Assembly: GCA_021234155.1 (NCBI GenBank) | Contig: JAJEKV010000019.1 | Location: 2,339,999 to 2,403,998 of the forward strand | Origin: Isoetes taiwanensis | Lineage: Eukaryota > Streptophyta > Lycopodiopsida > Isoetales > Isoetaceae | Direction of reading: 5' to 3' | Length of the DNA: 64,000 bases | In this document: in pieces, positions 31,765 through 46,200 of the stretch | How positions within the stretch are numbered: position 1 is the first letter of the stretch | Layout: each line of letters begins with the position of its first letter | Position numbers and translations under genes: made by a program | Notes under the pieces: generated by a model | The model's database searches: none | Told to the model about the DNA's origin: nothing | The model's input: the letters and a program-made list of their open reading frames with translations, nothing else

Positions 31765-33502
31765 TACAATTATTTGATGGGTCCTATGGGGGGTTGAATG
31801 TGGGTAGAGATTAATCCTATCCGTCTAATTTTTGAGGTGGCACTTAAATGGCCCTTGGATTTGATGGGGGGCATGCATGGGCCATGCATGGGCCATGCAC
31901 CCCATCCATGAACCGTTGATCGGGCACGTGTGAAATCTTGGCCCTTGATTTTTAAAGGGAAGATGCAAGGAAGGTCCCTTAAAAGGTGCTTTTGGTGCAA
32001 ATAATCTTAACCGTTGGATCAAAAGGGGAGGAAAAATCCTAACCATTAAATTTTTATTAAATTGCAATTTCTTTATTAAAAGAGGTGAGGTGGCACCCTT
32101 ATTTAATAAAAAGGTAATGAGGTGGCACCAACATTAATAGATGGACTTTCTAGGAAGCTTCTTTTTATAATCGCCTAAAGGCCGATAACTTGCAAGAGGG
32201 GGCTCTGATGAAGGTGAGACCCACACCATTGGATTCTCTCACCGAGAACTTCCCAATGAGTGGTGCTTTGGCATCGCCCTCAGCAGCTTGAGCTAATGTG
32301 ATCGAATACTAAGTTTCTTTTTGGAAACTTAGAATTTTACGTAATCTATCTTAATTTAAAAGAATCTAGGGGAATCTCCATAGGATTTTAGGAATTTAAA
32401 GGAAGCTCAAGAGAATCTTTGGGAATCTATGAGAATCGCAAGGGAATCTTTGAGATTCTATAGGAATCTTTATAAAACCTTTGAGAATGTAGAAGAATCT
32501 TCATAGAATCTAAGGGAATCTAGGAGAATCTACATAGAAATATGGGAAATCTAGAGGAATCTTGAGATGATCTTTAGGAGGCTAGAGGAACCCCAACAAA
32601 ATTAGGGAATTTATGGGAATCTCAAGAGAATCATAGAGAATCTAGTAGGATCAAGTGCATCTTCATAAAATCTTTGAGAATCCTTGAAAATCTATAGAAT
32701 CTAAGGGAATCTATATAGAATCTAACAAAATTTAGGAGAATCCACATAGAATTTTGGAGACTCTAGAGGTTTCTTGTGATAAGTTCAAAAATCTAGAGGG
32801 ATCTTTATAGAATCTTAAGAATCTAGGGAAGCTTTGTGGAATCTTAAGGAATCTTTCATTAATAAGTGTGTTTAGTAGGGGAATCTCGATAGAATCTAAG
32901 AGAATCTATATAGAATCTTGGAAAATCCGGGATAATCTTTGAGAATCTAGTTGAATCTTAAGAGAATCTTAAGTAACTTATGGGATTAAGAGTATTTAAG
33001 GGAATCTTCCTTAAATCTTTGAGAATCTAGGATACTTTTTCCCCAATCTTTAAGAATCTAAGTGAATCTTTATAGAATCTTCATTGAATGGCTCGTAATC
33101 CAGCGTAATCTAAGCGCCAAAATCTTTGGAGAATCTAGGGGAATCTTGATGGAATTTTCAAGATTCTAGGGGAATCTCTATAGAATCTAACAAAATCTAG
33201 GAGAATCTACATAGAATTCTAAAGAATTTAGAGGATCCTTGTGATAACGCTTTGAAATCTCGAGGAATCTTTTTGTAGAATCCTAAGAATCTAAGGGAAT
33301 CTTAGGGAATCTTTTACACTAAGTGTGTTTTTCTAGGGGAATCTTGATAGAACCTAAAGGAATCTAAGAGAATTTATATAGAATCTTAAGAAATGTAGAG
33401 AAAATTTGGGATAATCTTTGAGAATCTAGGGGAATCTTAAGAGAATCTTAAGTTTGGATGGCTCAAAATTTGTGTACTCCCCTTATAGTACACTCACTTG
33501 TA
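31765..33502 (+). mobile_element. Full-length AATCT-array TIR element, copy a
   Basis: It runs from TACAATTATTTGATGGGTCC (31765) to ACTCACTTGTA (33502). In order it has the GGGTAGAGATT box, RY motifs at 31872 and 31883, the G-box at 31925, a block with 'gaggtggca' repeats, the hairpin at 32309-32332, the AATCT array (32345-33470) and the distal end CTCCCTTATAGTACACTCAC. About 1.74 kb, with (TA)n or TA-rich DNA on both sides. No coding capacity. Confidence 0.88.
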
Positions 33503-33518
33503 TATCTCTTTATATATA

Positions 33519-34911
33519 TACAATTATTTTATGGGTCCTATGGGGGTGAGTGTGGGTAGAGATTAATCCGATCCGGCCTAATTTTGAGGTGGCTTTAAAA
33601 TGGCCCTTTGGATTTGATGGGGGGCATGCATGGGCCATGCATGGGGCATGCACCCCATCCATGGACCGCCGATCGGCACGTGTGAAATCTTGGCCCTTGA
33701 TTTTTAAAGGGAAGGTGCAAGGAAGGTGTCTTAAAAGGTGCTTTTTGGTGCAAATAATCTTAACCGTTGGATCAAATGGGGAGGAGAAATCCCAACCATT
33801 AACTTTTTATTAAATTGCAATTTCTTTATTAAAAGAGGTGAGGTGGCACCCTTATTTAATAAAAAGGTAATGAGGTGGCACCAACATTAATGGGTGGACT
33901 TTCTAGGAAGTTTCTTTTTATAATCACTTCAAAGGCCGATAACTTGCAAGAGAGAGGGGTCTGGATGAAGGTGGGGCCCACACTATTGGATTCCTCCTCA
34001 CGAGAACTTTCCAATGAGTGGTACTTTGGCATCGTCTCCGCAGCTTGAGCTAATGTGATCAATACTAAGTTTCTTTTGGAAACTTAGAATTTTACGAGAA
34101 TCTATGGGAATTTAAGAGACTCTAGGGGAATCTCCATAGGATTTTGGAGAATTTAAATGAACCTCAAGAGAATCTTTGGGAATCTATGATGGGAGAATCT
34201 ACATAGAAACATGGGGAATCTAGATGATTTTTGAGATGATCTTTAGGAGGCTAGGGGAACCCCAACAAAATTAGGGAATTTATGGGAATCTTAGGGAATC
34301 TTTCATTATTAAGTGTGTTTAGTAGGGGAATCTTGATAGAATCTAAGGGAATCCAAATGTAATCTATATAGAATCTTGGAAAATTTGGGATAATCTTTGA
34401 GAATCTAGGAGAATCTTAAGAGAACCTTAAGTAATCTATGGGATTAAGAGTATTTAAGGAATCTTCCTTAAATCTTTGAGAATCTAAGATACTTTTTCCT
34501 AATCTTCAAGAATCTAAGCTTAATCTTTATAGAATCTTCATTGAATGGCTCGAAATCTAGCGTAATCTAAGTGCATCTTCATAAAATCTTCGAGAATCTA
34601 GGGGAATCTTGATGGAATCTTCAAGAATCTAGGGAATCTCTATAGAATCTACATAGAATTCGAAAAATTTAGAGGATCCTTGTGATAACGTTTGAGATCT
34701 TGAGGAATCTTTGTAGAATCCTAAGAATCTAAGGGAATCTTTTACACTAAGTGTATTTTCTAGGGGAATCTTGATAGAGCCTAAAGGAATCTAAGAGAAT
34801 CTATATAGAATCTTGAGAAATCTAGAGAAAATCTTTGAGAATCTAGGGGAATCTTAAGAGAATCTTAAGTTTGGACTCAGAATTTGTGTACTCCCTTATA
34901 GTACACTCACT

Positions 34912-34915
<4 letters not shown>
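33519..34915 (+). mobile_element. Full-length AATCT-array TIR element, copy b
   Basis: Same order as copy a: end at 33519, RY motifs at 33625 and 33636, G-box at 33677, hairpin at 34065-34087, array at 34090-34880 and distal end closing CTTGTA at 34915. It follows copy a head-to-tail, separated only by a short TA-rich spacer (33503-33518). Confidence 0.88.
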
Positions 34916-34950
<35 letters not shown>

Positions 34951-34960
34951 TAATATATAT
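34916..34960. repeat. (TA)n microsatellite
   Basis: A TA run between copy b and the diverged copy c, interrupted by 'tcataata'. Confidence 0.95.
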
Positions 34961-37900
34961 AAAATTACTTTGATGACCCCATGAAATAGATATCTATATA
35001 TTCAAATCGATCTAGGCCATTCATTTGAAAATAGATGAGGTGGCGAACATATAGCCATTGGATCTCCATGGAGGGCATGCATGGGCATGCATGGGGGCAT
35101 GCACCACATCCCCAAGCCATTGGATCTAAAGGGGAGAAAAAATCCTAGCCCTTAAATTTTGTTAGGAAGGTGCAAGGAAGGTGCCAAAAAGTGGATTTGG
35201 TGCGCCAGATAGACAAATCAAGTAGATCAAAGGGTGAGGATAAATCCTAGCCCTTAACTTTTTATATTAAATTGATATTTTTTTTTAAAGAGGTGAGGTG
35301 GCACTTTCATTAATAAAAAGTTAGTGAGGTGGCAAAGCATTTATGAATGCACTTTCCAAGAAGCTTCCTTTTTTTAATCGCATTCAAAGGCACGTGAACT
35401 TGGCAAAGCATTGAGGTCGGATGAAGGTGGGGTTCACCATTGGATCCCTCTCACGAGAGCTTTCCAATGACCGGTGCTTTGGCACTATTCCGCTGGTAGC
35501 TTGGAGCTAACGGGATCGATTCTTAGAATCTTAGAACTTTACAAAATCTATGGTAATTTAAGGAATCTAGGAGTATCCGGATGGGATCTTTAGGAATCTA
35601 GAGGAATCTCAAATGTAACCTTAGGGAATCAATAATCTTAAGAGAATCTTTAGGATTCTTGGGAGAATCTTTGGGAATCTAGGGAATCCTCATAATATCT
35701 CGGGGAAGCTAAGAGAATCTACATAGCATCTTAGGGAATGTAGAGGAATCTTGGAATAGTCTTTGGGAATTTAGGAAATCTCAAGAGAATCTTAGGGACT
35801 ATGGAACCCTCAAGAGGATCTATGGGAATCTACGGAATCTTCATAGCATCTTAGATAATCTAGGAGAATCTAGAGAGAATCTTGGGAATCTATATGAATC
35901 TTGAGAGAATAGTTCTAATGTAGGAGAATCTCGATGGAATCTTTAAGAATCTAGGGGAATTTTGATGAAATCTTGGAGAACCTAAGGAAATCTTCATAGA
36001 ATCTAAGGGAATCTACATAGAATTGTGGGGAATCTAGGTGAATCTTGGGATGATCTTTGAGGATCTATGGGAATCTCGCGAGAATTTATGCAAACCTAGG
36101 GAATCTTCATAGAATATTTGAGAATCTAGGTGAACCTTGATAGGATCTTAGAGAATCTAAGAGAACCTACGTAGAATCTTTAAAAAAATCTAGGGAAATC
36201 AAGATGGAATCTTTTAGATTCTATGAGAATCTTGATGGAATCTCAATCCTCATAGTATCTAATGGAATCTAAAGGAATCTCAATAAAATCTTTTAGGAAT
36301 CTAGGGAATCTTGATAAAATCTTTGAGAAACTAGAGGAATCTTCATAGAATCGAAGGGAATCAAGAGACTATACAAAGAATTATGGAAAATCTAGGTGAA
36401 TCGTGGGGCAATCTCTAGGAATCTAGGGGAATTTCGAGAGGATGTAAGGATATCGAAGGGAATCTTCATAGAATATTTGAGAATCTAGGGGAATCTTCTT
36501 AGGATCTTAGAGAATCTAGGAGAATCTACATAGAATCTTGGGGAATTTATGTGAATCTTGAGAGAATATTTGGGAATCTTGATAGGATCTTTGAGATTCT
36601 AGGGGAATCTTGATAGAATCTTGGAGAGCATAAGGGAATCTACATATGATCTAAAGGAATCTTCATAAAATCTTTAATAATCGAGGGGAATCCCTGGTAA
36701 TCTTGATGGAATCGTGGAAAACCTAAAGGAATCTTCATAGAATCTAGGAAAATCTAAAAGAATCTTCATAAAATCTTTGAGAATCTAGATGAATCTTGAT
36801 GAAATCATGGAGAATCTAGAGGAATCTATATTGAATCTAAGGGAATCTTGATGGAATTGTGGAGAATCTATATAGAACCATGGGGAATCTGGGTGAATCT
36901 TGAGGCATCTTTAGGAATGTAGGGGAGTCTTGAGAGAATTTATAGGAACCTAGGGGATCTTCATAGAAATATTTGATGATTTAGGGGAATCTTGATAGAA
37001 TCTTAGAGAATCTAGGAAAATATACATAGACTCTTGAGAAAACTATGTGAATCTTGAGAGAATCTAGGAGAATCTTCATGGAATCTTGGAGAACCTAAGA
37101 GACTCTTTTTATGATCTAAAGGAATCTAAAGGAATCTTCATAAAATCTTTAGGAATCTAGGAGAATCTTGGTGAAATCATGGAGAACCTACCGGAATCTT
37201 TATATAAGCCAAGGGAATCCAAGAGAATCTACATAGAATCATGGGGAATCTTGGGGCATCTTTAGGAACCTCGAGAGAATTTATACGAATCTAGGGAATC
37301 TTCATAGAATATTTGAGAATCTAGGGAATATTGATAGAACCTTAGAGAATCTAAGAGAATCTACATAGAATCTTGGGAAGTCCATGTGTATCTTGGGAGA
37401 ATCTTTGGGAATCTAAGAGAATCTAGAAGAATCTAGGGGAATCTTGATGGAATCTAAGGGAATCTTTATATGATCTAAAGGAATCTTTAGGAATCTAGGG
37501 GAATCTTGATGAAATCTTATAGAACTTAAAGGAATCTTCATAGAATCTAAAGGAATCCAAGAGAATCTACATAGAATCCTGGGGAGTCTAGGTGAATCTT
37601 GAGACAATCTTTGGGAATCTAGGGCAATCTCAATAGAATCTATGGGAATCTATGGGAATCTTAGAAAAATCTTTGAGAATTTAGGGGAGTTCAAGGGAAT
37701 CTTCATAAAATCTTCGATAATATAGGGGAATCTAGGTGAATCTTTATCAAAATTGAATGAATAGGGAATCTACATAGAATCTTGAGGAATGTATGTGAAT
37801 CTTGAAATAGTTTTTGGAAATCTAGAAAAATCTCTGTAGAATCTTAAAAATCTAGGGGAATCTTTCACACTGATGCGTTTTGCAGGGTTGGCTTCACACA

Positions 37901-38515
37901 ATCCTTCATAGGGTGGATTTAGTGTTGCCAATCTTTAGTCGTTAGACCAAAAGGGAAGGAAAAATCCTAACCATTATTTTTTTAATTAAATTGTAATTTA
38001 TTATATTAAAGGAGGTGAGGTGGCACCATCACAAATAAAAAAATAATGAGGTGGAAAAAGCATTTTACAAATGCACTTTCTAAAGCTTCCTTTTCGTAAT
38101 GGCCTTCAAAGGCCTGTAACTTGCAGCAAGGGGTCGGCGGAAGGTGAGGCCCACATCTTTGAATTCCTCTCGTCGAGAGCTTTCCAATGAGTGATGGTTT
38201 GGCATCATTCTGTCGCAGTTGGAGCCAATGTGATCGAATTCTAAGAATCTTCTTGAAATCTTAGAATTTTATGGAATCTACAGTAATTTATGGGAATCTA
38301 GGGGAGTCTTTGTAGAATCTTTGAGAATCTAGGGGAATCTTGATGGAATCTTGAAGAATATAGGAGGATCTACATAGAAACTTGAAGAATCTAGAGAAAT
38401 ATTGGGATCTCAAGATCTTAAAGAATAATGGAAAATTTTGAAGAGAATCTTAAGGAATTTATGGAAATATAAAGAGAATCTTTGAGAATCCAGTAGAATC
38501 TAAGAGATATATCTC
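34961..38515 (+). mobile_element. Diverged, expanded AATCT-array element(s), copy c
   Basis: The left end is recognisable but degraded (AAAATTACTTTGATGACCCC). RY motifs remain at 35076 and 35086, and the G-box is lost. The array is much longer (35520-37865). A second conserved block ('gaggtggcaccatc', 'ctttccaatgagtg') at 37880-38260 and a short array to 38515 suggest two fused or recombined elements. The distal end is degenerate near 38530-38580 ('gtgcagtccct', 'catagtacaaag'). Confidence 0.75.
35520..37865. repeat. Longest AATCT-phased array, about 2.3 kb
   Basis: GAATCT units alternate with linkers such as AGGGG, TTGATAG, TTCATAG and TTTGAG, so AATCT recurs at 10 or 11 bases throughout. 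Higher-order units ('gaatctaggggaatcttgat') recur irregularly. No homogeneous satellite unit is present, which suggests old, diffuse expansion by slippage or local duplication while the spacing was kept. Confidence 0.9.
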
Positions 38516-40240
38516 TGTATTTGGCTTCTAGTTGGATTTGTGCAGTCCCTAACTCGTTCAGGCCCTACATAGTACAAAGACTCAGATAAGCTTTACAGCT
38601 CAGATTTTAGACTAACTGGTCCACGGATTCAAATATCATGTAGTTGGTATAATAGAACAGAAGTGCTCAAAGTAATGGGAAACAAACTGAGTTTTGGTGC
38701 TTAGCATATAAATTTAAGAATGTGGACATGGGAGATAATGACATGAACATGCATGTACATGGAGTAAACAGGTGCACTTGAAGGGGCATTGAGCTTGCTT
38801 AGGCAAGTAGCATACAGGGTGTTGCAGAAACATGTAAAATATGTTCAACATGTAAAACATGTAAAACATGTAAAATATGGATTTGACCAAGTATTTTACA
38901 TGTCAAATATGGATTTGACCAAGTATAAGCCTTACAGCTCAGATTGTAGACCAACTGGTCCATGGGACATGGAAAACAATGACATGAACAGGCATATACA
39001 TGGAGTGAACGGGTGCACTAGTGGCATTGAGCATATTTAGGCAATTTGCATACGTGGTGTTGCAGAAACATGCAAAAGGTTTTCTCAGGATAAAATTGGC
39101 AAATTGGCAAAGGCACTTTGGGAGAACATGCAAAAATGGCAAGTGCAAATCTACTTAGCAAAACAAGCTAAAGGTTCGAGATGGACACGCATGACTAAGG
39201 TTTGAGACGACAACCCTTTTAATTTTGAGCATTAATCCCATGGGAGTTTACAGGGGCATGCATGTAGGCTGTCCGCCATTGGTCAGAAAAAATGGCAAGA
39301 AGGCATGGTGTCAACACCTTAAAATCCATCATTTTTTAATTTAACTAGCATGTTTAAACATGGAACATACAGGGTGTTGCGGAAACATGTAAAATATGTT
39401 CTCATGAGAAAGTGGTGAAAGTGACATGCATAACACATGCATAACTGAACCCATATGGTAACATAGACCTTAGCATGATGACATTTGTTCATAGGATATT
39501 TGAACTGACATTTGACACAGGATAAGTTTCTTATTCTTTCTATTGGCTAACATGGACTGGTGACGAAGTCTACAAACATTGCGACCTTCTTCTAAACTGC
39601 AGAACTCATGGAACACAATTCAACGTGTAAGTGCTCACTTATGTTTTTATTCAAGTGCACATATGGCAATTAGTTTGCTTTCATGTTGTGGCCATATGGG
39701 GCCTAGGAAACCTGGTGGATAAGTTCTGTAAGAAAACAAGGCTGTGGAACTCGTACACTTCCTGCATATACCATGACGTGGTGGACTCAGAAATAATGGC
39801 ATGCAAACTCAACTATAAGGCAGGGCCCATGGCTCAACAAAATGGTAACATTCACTACATAAGTGCGAAAATACATACTGTAACTATGAAATGGAGCTCC
39901 ATAGGGTAAATATCTCAAGGCATAACCGAATAATGTGGGAAATGACTTATTAAAATTAAAAAAAAGGGAAACAAAATGTCGAAAAGCACTGTAGCAAAAA
40001 CCCTTCTAGGGTTGCACTTCCGGATCTGAATCCGGCGATCATGGCGGCAGCGATCATGGCGATGGATGCCTGCTAGTACACTTTGATGCTTAGAGCATCA
40101 TTTCGTGAGATGGAGATGTCCGACAGCATTCGGTGAAGCGAGCTATATGTTTAGCACAGCGGACTTCTAGTTCAACACAGCAGGAGCATGAGGAGAATGC
40201 TGGCCAATGCCATTTGGCGGCAAGCTATATGCTGCAGAAA
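38516..40240. other. Interval without gene, few short repeats
   Basis: A cluster of 'acatgtaaa' and 'atggatttgaccaagta' repeats lies at 38825-38930, and a diverged pair of about 110 bp ('cagattgtagaccaactggtcca') at 38600-38760 and 38940-39060. No gene was recognised. Confidence 0.5.
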
Positions 40241-43200
40241 CGTTGCCAATGTATGTTTATCTTTGGACCCATGACCAAAGTTTGAACCCATGACCAAATG
40301 AACATTTATTTTGGCATTACTAGGCCCATACCAACTCACCACACATCCGTTGGGCAAAACTTTTGCCTTACATGCACACTTTGTAGGTAGGATATAATCC
40401 CACCTTAGGAAGTTGGGTACCATAGCCCACCAGTAAGACAAATGGGCTCCATCCATGGCCCATTAATTTTTAGAGCTTGTTTAAGGTCCATACTAGACTA
40501 ATCTTGTACGACTAGCTAGTTTATCCCACTACCTTGCGGCATTAAAAGTGGAGGACACGATAGGCTTTTAAGTTCTACCACGCCGGGGATCATTATCGAT
40601 AACCCCCAAGAACCAACTCCCAAAGATAAACATACATTGGCAAGGTTTGAACCCATGACCAAATGAACATTTATTTTGGCATTACTAGGCCTATACCAAC
40701 TCACCACACATCCGTTGGGCAAAACTTTTGCCTTACATGCACACTTTGTAGGTAGGATATAATCCCACCTTAGGAAGTTGGGTACCATAGCGCTGTAAGA
40801 CAGCGGTCGATCCATGGCCCATTAATTTTTTAGAGCTTGTTTAAGGTCCATACTAGACTAATCTTGTACAGACTAGCTAGTTTATCCCACTACCTTGCGG
40901 CAGACAAAGTGGAGGACACGTATAGGCTTTTAAGTTCTACCACGTCGGGGATCATTATCGTATAACCCCAGTAACCAACTCCCAAAGATAAACATACATT
41001 GGCAAGGTTTGAACCCATGACCAAATGAACATTTATTTTGGCATTACTAGGCCTATACCAACTCACCACACATCCGTTGGGCAAAACTTTTGCCTTACAT
41101 GCACACTTTGTAGGTAGGATATAATCCCACCTTAGGAAGTTGGGTACCATAGCCACAGAAGACAGCCCCATCCATGGCCCATTAATTTTTAGAGCTTGTT
41201 TAAGGTCCATACTAGACTAATCTTGTACAGACTAGCTAGTTTATCCCACTACCTTGCGGCAGACAAAGTGGAGGACACGTATAGGCTTTTAAGTTCTACC
41301 ACGTCGGGGATCATTATCGTATAACCCCAGTAACCAACTCCCAAAGATAAACATACATTGGCAAGGTTTGAACCCATGACCAAATGAACATTTATTTTGG
41401 CATTACTAGGCCTATACCAACTCACCACACATCCGTTGGGCAAAACTTTTGCCTTACATGCACACTTTGTAGGTAGGATATAATCCCACCTTAGGAAGTT
41501 GGGTACCATAGCGCTGTAAGACAGCGGTCGATCCATGGCCCATTAATTTTTTAGAGCTTGTTTAAGGTCCATACTAGACTAATCTTGTATGACTAGCTAG
41601 TTTATCCCACTACCTTCTTGGGCGGCAGACAAAGTGGACGACACGTATAGGCTTTTAAGTTCTACCACGTCGGGGATCATTATCGTATAACCCCAGTAAC
41701 CAACTCCCAAAGATAAACATACATTGGCAAGGTTTGAACCCATGACCAAATGAACATTTATTTTGGCATTACTAGGCCTATACCAACTCACCACACATCC
41801 GTTGGGCAAAACTTTTGCCTTACATGCACACTTTGTAGGTAGGATATAATCCCACCTTAGGAAGTTGGGTACCATAGCGCTGTAAGACAAATGGCCCATC
41901 CATGGCCCATTAATTTTTAGAGCTTGTTTAAGGTCCATACTAGACTAATCTTGTACTGCACTAGCTAGTTTATCCCACTACCTTCTGCGGCGTATTAAAG
42001 TGGAGGACACGATAGGCTTTTAAGTTCTACCACGCCGGGGATCATTATCGTGATAACCCCAAGAACCAACTCCCAAAGATAAACATACATTGGCAAGGTT
42101 TGAACCCATGACCAAATGAACATTTATTTTGGCATTACTAGGCCTATACCAACTCACCACACATCCGTTGGGCAAAACTTTTGCCTTACATGCACACTTT
42201 GTAGGTAGGATATAATCCCACCTTAGGAAGTTGGGTACCATAGCGCTAAGACAAATGGCTCGATCCATGGCCCATTAATTTTTAGAGCTTGTTTAAGGTC
42301 CATACTAGACTAATCTTGTATGCACTAGCTAGTTTATCCCACTACCTTCGCGCGCAGACAAAGTGGAGGACACGATAGGCTTTTAAGTTCTACCACGCCG
42401 GGGATCATTATCGTGATAACCCCAAAGAACCAACTCCCAAAGATAAACATACATTGGCAAGGTTTGAACCCATGACCAAATGAACATTTATTTTGGCATT
42501 ACTAGGCCTATACCAACTCACCACACATCCGTTGGGCAAAACTTTTGCCTTACATGCACACTTTGTAGGTAGGATATAATCCCACCTTAGGAAGTTGGGT
42601 ACCATAGCGCTGTAAGACAAATGGCCGATCCATGGCCCATTAATTTTTAGAGCTTGTTTAAGGTCCATACTAGACTAATCTTGTACAGACTAGCTAGTTT
42701 ATCCCACTACCTTCTTGGCAAAATGGGCATTAAAGTGGAGGACACGTTATAGGCTTTTAAGTTCTACCACGCCGGGGGATCATTATCGATAACCCCAAAG
42801 AACCAACTCCCAACAGATAAACATACATTGGCAAGGTTTGAACCCATGACCAAATGAACATTTATTTTGGCATTACTAGGCCTATACCAACTCACCACAC
42901 ATCCGTTGGGCAAAACTTTTGCCTTACATGCACACTTTGTAGGTAGGATATAATCCCACCTTAGGAAGTTGGGTACCATAGCGTTGTAAGACAGCGGTCG
43001 ATCCATGGCCCATTAATTTTTTAGAGCTTGTTTAAGGTCCATACTAGACTAATCTTGTACAGACTAGCTAGTTTATCCCACTACCTTGGCTTGCGCATTA
43101 AAGTGGAGGACACGTATAGGCTTTTAAGTTCTACCCCCCAGTAACCAACTCCCAAAGATAAACATACATTGGCAAGGTTTGAACCCATGACCAAATGAAC

Positions 43201-46200
43201 ATTTATTTTGGCATTACTAGGCCTATACCAACTCACCACACATCCGTTGGGCAAAACTTTTGCCTTACATGCACACTTTGTAGGTAGGATATAATCCCAC
43301 CTTAGGAAGTTGGGTACCATAGCTAGGAAGACAAATGGCCGATCCATGGCCCATTAATTTTTAGAGCTTGTTTAAGGTCCATACTAGACTAATCTTGTAC
43401 GCACTAGCTAGTTTATCCCACTACTCTTCAAGTATTAAAAGTGGAGGACACGATAGGCTTTTAAGTTCTACCACGCCGGGGGATCATTATCGATAACCCC
43501 AAGAACCAACTCCCAAAGATAAACATACATTGGCAAGGTTTGAACCCATGACCAAATGAACATTTATTTTGGCATTACTAGGCCTATACCAACTCACCAC
43601 ACATCCGTTGGGCAAAACTTTTGCCTTACATGCACACTTTGTAGGTAGGATATAATCCCACCTTAGGAAGTTGGGTACCATCCATGGCCCATTAATTTTT
43701 AGAGCTTGTTTAAGGTCCATACTAAGACAAATGGACATACGAGATGCTTTTTAAGTTCTACCACGTCGAGGGATCATTATCGATCCCATGGCCCATTAAT
43801 TTTTAGAGCTTGTTTAAGGTCCATACTAGACTAATCTTGTACGCAGACCATTAAGCTTGTTTAAGGTCCATACTAGACTAATCTCCATATCCCACTGATT
43901 AAACAAAGTGGAGGACACCTTAAGGGAGCCCCACAAAGTGGAGGACACGTATAGGCTTTTAAGTTCTACCACGCCGGGGATCATTATCGTCCCAAAGATA
44001 ACCCCAAGAACCAACTCCCAAAGATAAACATACATTGGCAAGGTTTGAACCCATGACCAAATGAACATTTATTTTGGCATTACTAGGCCTATACCAACTC
44101 ACCACACATCCTTTGGGCAAAACTTTTGCCTTACATGCACACTTTGTAGGTAGGATATAATCCCACCTTAGGAAGTTGGGTACCATAGCGTTGTAAGACA
44201 AATGGCCCATCCATGGCCCATTAATTTTTTAGAGCTTGTTTAAGGTCCATACTAGACTAATCTTGTGCAGACTAGCTAGTTTATCCCACTACCTTATGCG
44301 CACAAAGTGGAGGACACGATAGGCTTTTAAGTTCTACCACGTTCATTATCCCCCAAGAACCAACTCCCAAAGATAAACATACATTGGCAAGGTTTGAACC
44401 CATGACCAAATGAACATTTATTTTGGCATTACTAGGCCTATACCAACTCACCACACATCCGTTGGGCAAAACTTTTGCCTTACATGCACACTTTGTAGGT
44501 AGGATATAATCCCACCTTAGGAAGTTGGGTACCATAGCTTGTAAGACAGACCGGCCCATCCATGGCCCATTAATTTTTAGAGCTTGTTTAAGGTCCATAC
44601 TAGACTAATCTTGTACGCACTAGCTAGTTTATCCCACTACCTTTGCGCATAAAAGTGGAGGACACGATAGGCTTTTAAGTTCTACCACGCCGGGGATCAT
44701 TATCGATAACCCCAAGAACCAACTCCCAAAGATAAACATACATTGGCAAGGTTTGAACCCATGACCAAATGAACATTTATTTTGGCATTACTAGGCCTAT
44801 ACCAACTCACCACACATCCGTTGGGCAAAACTTTTGCCTTACATGCACACTTTGTAGGTAGGATATAATCCCACCTTAGGAAGTTGGGTACCATAGCTAG
44901 AAGAAGACAAATGGCCCATCCATGGCCCATTAATTTTTAGAGCTTGTTTAAGGTCCATACTAGACTAATCTTGTATGCACTAGCTAGTTTATCCCACTAC
45001 CTTTGGCGGCAGACAAAGTGGAGGACACGATAGGCTTTTAAGTTCTACCACGCCCATTATCGTGATAACCCCAAGAACCAACTCCCAAAGATAAACATAC
45101 ATTGGCAAGGTTTGAACCCATGACCAAATGAACATTTATTTTGGCATTACTAGGCCTATACCAACTCACCACACATCCGCTTGGGCAAAACTTTTGCCTT
45201 ACATGCACACTTTGTAGGTAGGATATAATCCCACCTTAGGAAGTTAAACCATAGCTTGTAGAAGACAAATGTCCATCCATGGCCCATTAATTTTTTAGAG
45301 CTTGTTTAAGGTCCATACTAGACTAATCTTGTACAGACTAGCTAGTTTATCCCACTACCTTTGCAAAGTCGGCATTAAAGTGGAGGACACGATAGGCTTT
45401 TAAGTTCTACCACGCCGGGATCATTATCGATAACCCCAAGAACTAACTCCCAAAGATAAACATACATTGGCAAGGTTTGAACCCATGACCAAATGAACAT
45501 TTATTTTGGCATTACTAGGCCTATACCAACTCACCACACATCCGTTGGGCAAAACTTTTGCCTTACATGCACACTTTGTAGGTAGGATATAATCCCACCT
45601 TAGGAAGTTGGGTACCATATAGCTGTAAGACAAATGGCCCATCCATGGCCCATTAATTTTTTAGAGCTTGTTTAAGGTCCATACTAGACTAATCTTGTAC
45701 GCACTAGCTAGTTTATCCCACTACCTTGCGCGGGCAGACAAAGTGGAGGACACGATATAGGCTTTTAAGTTCTACCACGCCGGGATCATTATCGTATAAC
45801 CCCAAGAACCAACTCCCAAAGATAAACATACATTGGCAAGGTTTGAACCCATGACCAAATGAACATTTATTTTGGCATTACTAGGCCTATACCAACTCAC
45901 CACACATCCGCTGGGCAAAACTTTTTGCCTTACATGCACACTTTGTAGGTAGGATATAATCCCACCTTAGGAAGTTGGGTACCATATACTGCAGAAGACA
46001 AATGGGCCGATCCATGGCCCATTAATTTTTAGAGCTTGTTTAAGGTCCATACTAGACTAATCTTGTACGCACTAGCTAGTTTATCCCACTACCTTGCAAG
46101 CGCATAAAAGTGGAGGACACGATAGGCTTTTAAGTTCTACCACGCCGGGGATCATTATCGATAACCCCAAGAAACCAACTCCCAAAGATAAACATACATT

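Noticed and set aside
37413-37607. Repetitive IPLDS/IKIPLDS-like peptide on the minus strand
   Set aside because: It follows from the 21-bp (2 x 10.5) period of the AATCT array and is broken within 65 codons.
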